Positions 49,056-50,088 of a stretch of 50,088 nucleotides of DNA are shown piece after piece. This DNA comes from Mesorhizobium kowhaii. GTDB lineage: Bacteria > Pseudomonadota > Alphaproteobacteria > Rhizobiales > Rhizobiaceae. The notes beneath the pieces were generated by a model. It was given only the letters and a program-made list of their open reading frames with translations. It did not search any database and was not told the DNA's origin. Position numbers and translations under genes: made by a program. The first letter of the stretch is position 1, and every line of letters starts with the position of its first letter. The stretch lies in NCBI RefSeq assembly GCF_003253745.1, contig NZ_MZXV01000016.1, positions 1 through 50,088 of the forward strand. Reading direction: 5' to 3'.

Positions 49056-49229
49056 GTCCGCATCCGGTTCGCCGTTTTACCGGCTCCTTCATATCCGTCG
49101 AACTACCTAAAGCCGATGCCCATCTTCGTCAAAGTTTCCGATCGCTACGGAACCCGTCGACGCGTCGGTCTCGGTCACATCAGGCAGCACAACGATCTGC
49201 CCCCCATCTCTCGATCCTCACCAAATGGC

Positions 49230-49255
49230 GGAACATTAGGCGCGCCTAACTGTTC
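49230..49255 (+). promoter_or_regulatory. Candidate EcfG-type general stress promoter
   Basis: GGAAC (49230-49234) is followed after 17 bp by GTT (49252-49254), the GGAAC-N16/17-GTT pattern recognised by EcfG sigma factors of alphaproteobacteria. The spacer holds a perfect 14-bp palindrome, TTAGGCGCGCCTAA (49236-49249). The site lies 115 bp upstream of the 24-residue membrane peptide gene. It rests on pattern only. Confidence 0.5.
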
Positions 49256-49368
49256 TATTCCTGACAGCCGGCATCGGCTTGGTGTCTGCTGAAGATCAGC
49301 CGGCAATGGCTGGTCGGTCCGCGTTCTGCGCCAGAGGCGCGGGCTCCCTGAGCAACCGGAGAGAGATC

Positions 49369-49443
49369 ATGAACAACATCATTTGGCTCGTTGGAGCGGT
49401 GGTCATCGTGTTAGTGATATTGAGCTTCTTCGGCCTCCGATAG
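49369..49443 (+). CDS. 24-residue membrane peptide
   Basis: ATG 49369 to TAG 49441-49443, with GGAGAGAG a few bases upstream as a strong ribosome-binding site. The peptide begins MNNIIWLVGAVVIVLVIL and ends SFFGLR: nearly all one membrane span with a basic end residue. Very short proteins of this pattern are widespread in rhizobia, and I recall similar ones only as uncharacterised. The good ribosome site, the clean hydrophobic composition and a possible stress promoter upstream favour a real gene. It may act on a membrane complex, but nothing shows which. Confidence 0.7.
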   Translation: MNNIIWLVGAVVIVLVILSFFGLR

Positions 49444-49882
49444 GTGCGACGCGAGCTCTGGCCCGTCAGCCTTTCATCGGCCCGTCGAGCTTTCATCAGA
49501 ATGGGATCAGTCGAAGCGGAGACAATCCCGCAGACCGGGCGGCGCGACTGAAACGGGCGCAGCCCGGGTTCCGTCAACACATTTTGGGCTCTGACGCGAA
49601 GCGGTTAGCTGCGTCTGCCGACTTTGGCGACCTATTTCAGAGAGCGTGGGTGGGAAACAAGGACGGAACCCTGGCTTCAGGTCGAAAGGAACTTCTGGTA
49701 CGACAAGGACGCGGAGGCTGCGGCCGCTTCTACGTCGAGACCTTTCCCGATAGCGCAGTGGGTGCCGTTCACCGTGCACGGTCGCCACCGCGACGAAGTG
49801 ATCCGCCGTACTTCGGGTCTTCCGCTTGCAGTGCTGCCATGCTTAATTCGAGTAAATTCACATCAAATTATAGAGTTGCCAC
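49444..49882. other. Intergenic stretch without a supported gene
   Basis: Open frames exist on both strands (for example 49624-49908 plus and 49507-49788 minus), but none shows family features, a good start or a ribosome site. I see no repeat or RNA gene. It may hold the promoter of the gene entering the right edge. Confidence 0.5.
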
Positions 49883-50088
49883 GTGATACCAATCTACATT
49901 GGGTATGACCCACGCGAATCCCGAGTTCTAGACGTAGCGCGATGGAGCGCCTACCGGCGGGCAAGCACGCCGTTGCAGATACAGCCACTCGTGCTCAAAG
50001 ACCTTGAAGCCCAAGGAATCATGAAGCGACCGATGGTGGTACGTGATGGTAAGCTCTGGTGCCCGATTTCCGAGGCACCGATGTCGAC
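49883..50088 (+). CDS. Probable glycosyltransferase, 3' end beyond window
   Basis: From a GTG at 49883 the frame stays open for 68 codons to the window end. The start IPIYIGYDPRESRVLDVARW, followed by RRASTPLQIQPLVLKDLEAQ and then LWCPISEAPMS, resembles a family of GT-A fold, LPS-type glycosyltransferases that open with IYIGYDPRE. Only the N-terminus is visible, so the donor-site DxD and the function cannot be checked. The ribosome site is weak (GAG about ten bases upstream), so the start may be elsewhere. Neighbouring genes give no context. Confidence 0.6.
   Translation, partial: MIPIYIGYDPRESRVLDVARWSAYRRASTPLQIQPLVLKDLEAQGIMKRPMVVRDGKLWCPISEAPMS

Noticed and set aside
49624..49908. 94-codon plus-strand frame starting with TTG
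   Set aside because: No family features or ribosome site, and it overlaps the better supported glycosyltransferase start at 49883.

Overview
The window looks like chromosomal DNA of a rhizobial alphaproteobacterium, most probably Mesorhizobium or a close relative. The basis is the GC-rich coding style, the glgP-glgB-glgC-glgA-pgm-glgX order, the FrcBCA-type sugar transporter beside a ROK regulator, the fused CysN/CysC protein and the dispersed palindromic intergenic repeats. This assignment comes from recognising families, not from a database search. No rRNA, tRNA or CRISPR array was seen.

Positions 1-9107 are a cell-surface polysaccharide (O-antigen-like) region. A truncated rhamnan-synthesis F (RgpF-like) gene enters from the left edge. 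Next comes a scarred stretch (about 1650-3660): an antisense fragment of an O-antigen ABC ATPase gene, a frameshifted methyltransferase, two IS5-family transposase remnants bracketing an intact VOC-fold gene, and a duplicated 3' tail of an RgpF-like gene. An intact minus-strand cluster follows: wzm (permease), wzt (ATPase), a WbsX/GH99-like protein, a second RgpF-like protein and a zinc-ribbon methyltransferase.

Positions 9447-15554 encode membrane polysaccharide assembly: a CapD/FlaA1-type nucleotide-sugar dehydratase, a family 2 glycosyltransferase, an undecaprenyl-phosphate sugar transferase, a nucleotide-sugar epimerase-like protein and an O-antigen ligase/polymerase. Sulfate activation follows (cysD, cysN/C fusion, cysQ; 16040-19687), then a DegT-family aminotransferase.

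Positions 21100-26896 are a divergent sugar-uptake locus. ROK repressor, FucU/RbsD mutarotase and fructokinase genes read left; frcB-frcC-frcA read right. Between them lies an inverted repeat whose two arms each carry an outward-facing TTGACA. Positions 27029-39917 are a long glycogen operon (glgP, glgB, glgC, glgA, pgm, glgX and a GH13 alpha-glucosidase). Its glgC reading frame is broken by an apparent one-base deletion.

Positions 39975-42197 carry a TadG/TadE-like pair. Positions 42569-48000 encode an oligopeptide ABC transporter (oppA, oppB, oppC and a two-domain ATPase). The right end holds a RelE/XRE toxin-antitoxin pair, a small lipoprotein, a 24-residue membrane peptide behind a candidate EcfG-type stress promoter, and the first part of a probable glycosyltransferase cut by the edge. 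I found no clear, wholly undescribed system. The most informative points are the reshuffled O-antigen region, the glgC frameshift, the symmetric operator-promoter of the sugar locus and the intercistronic hairpins in both ABC transporter operons.
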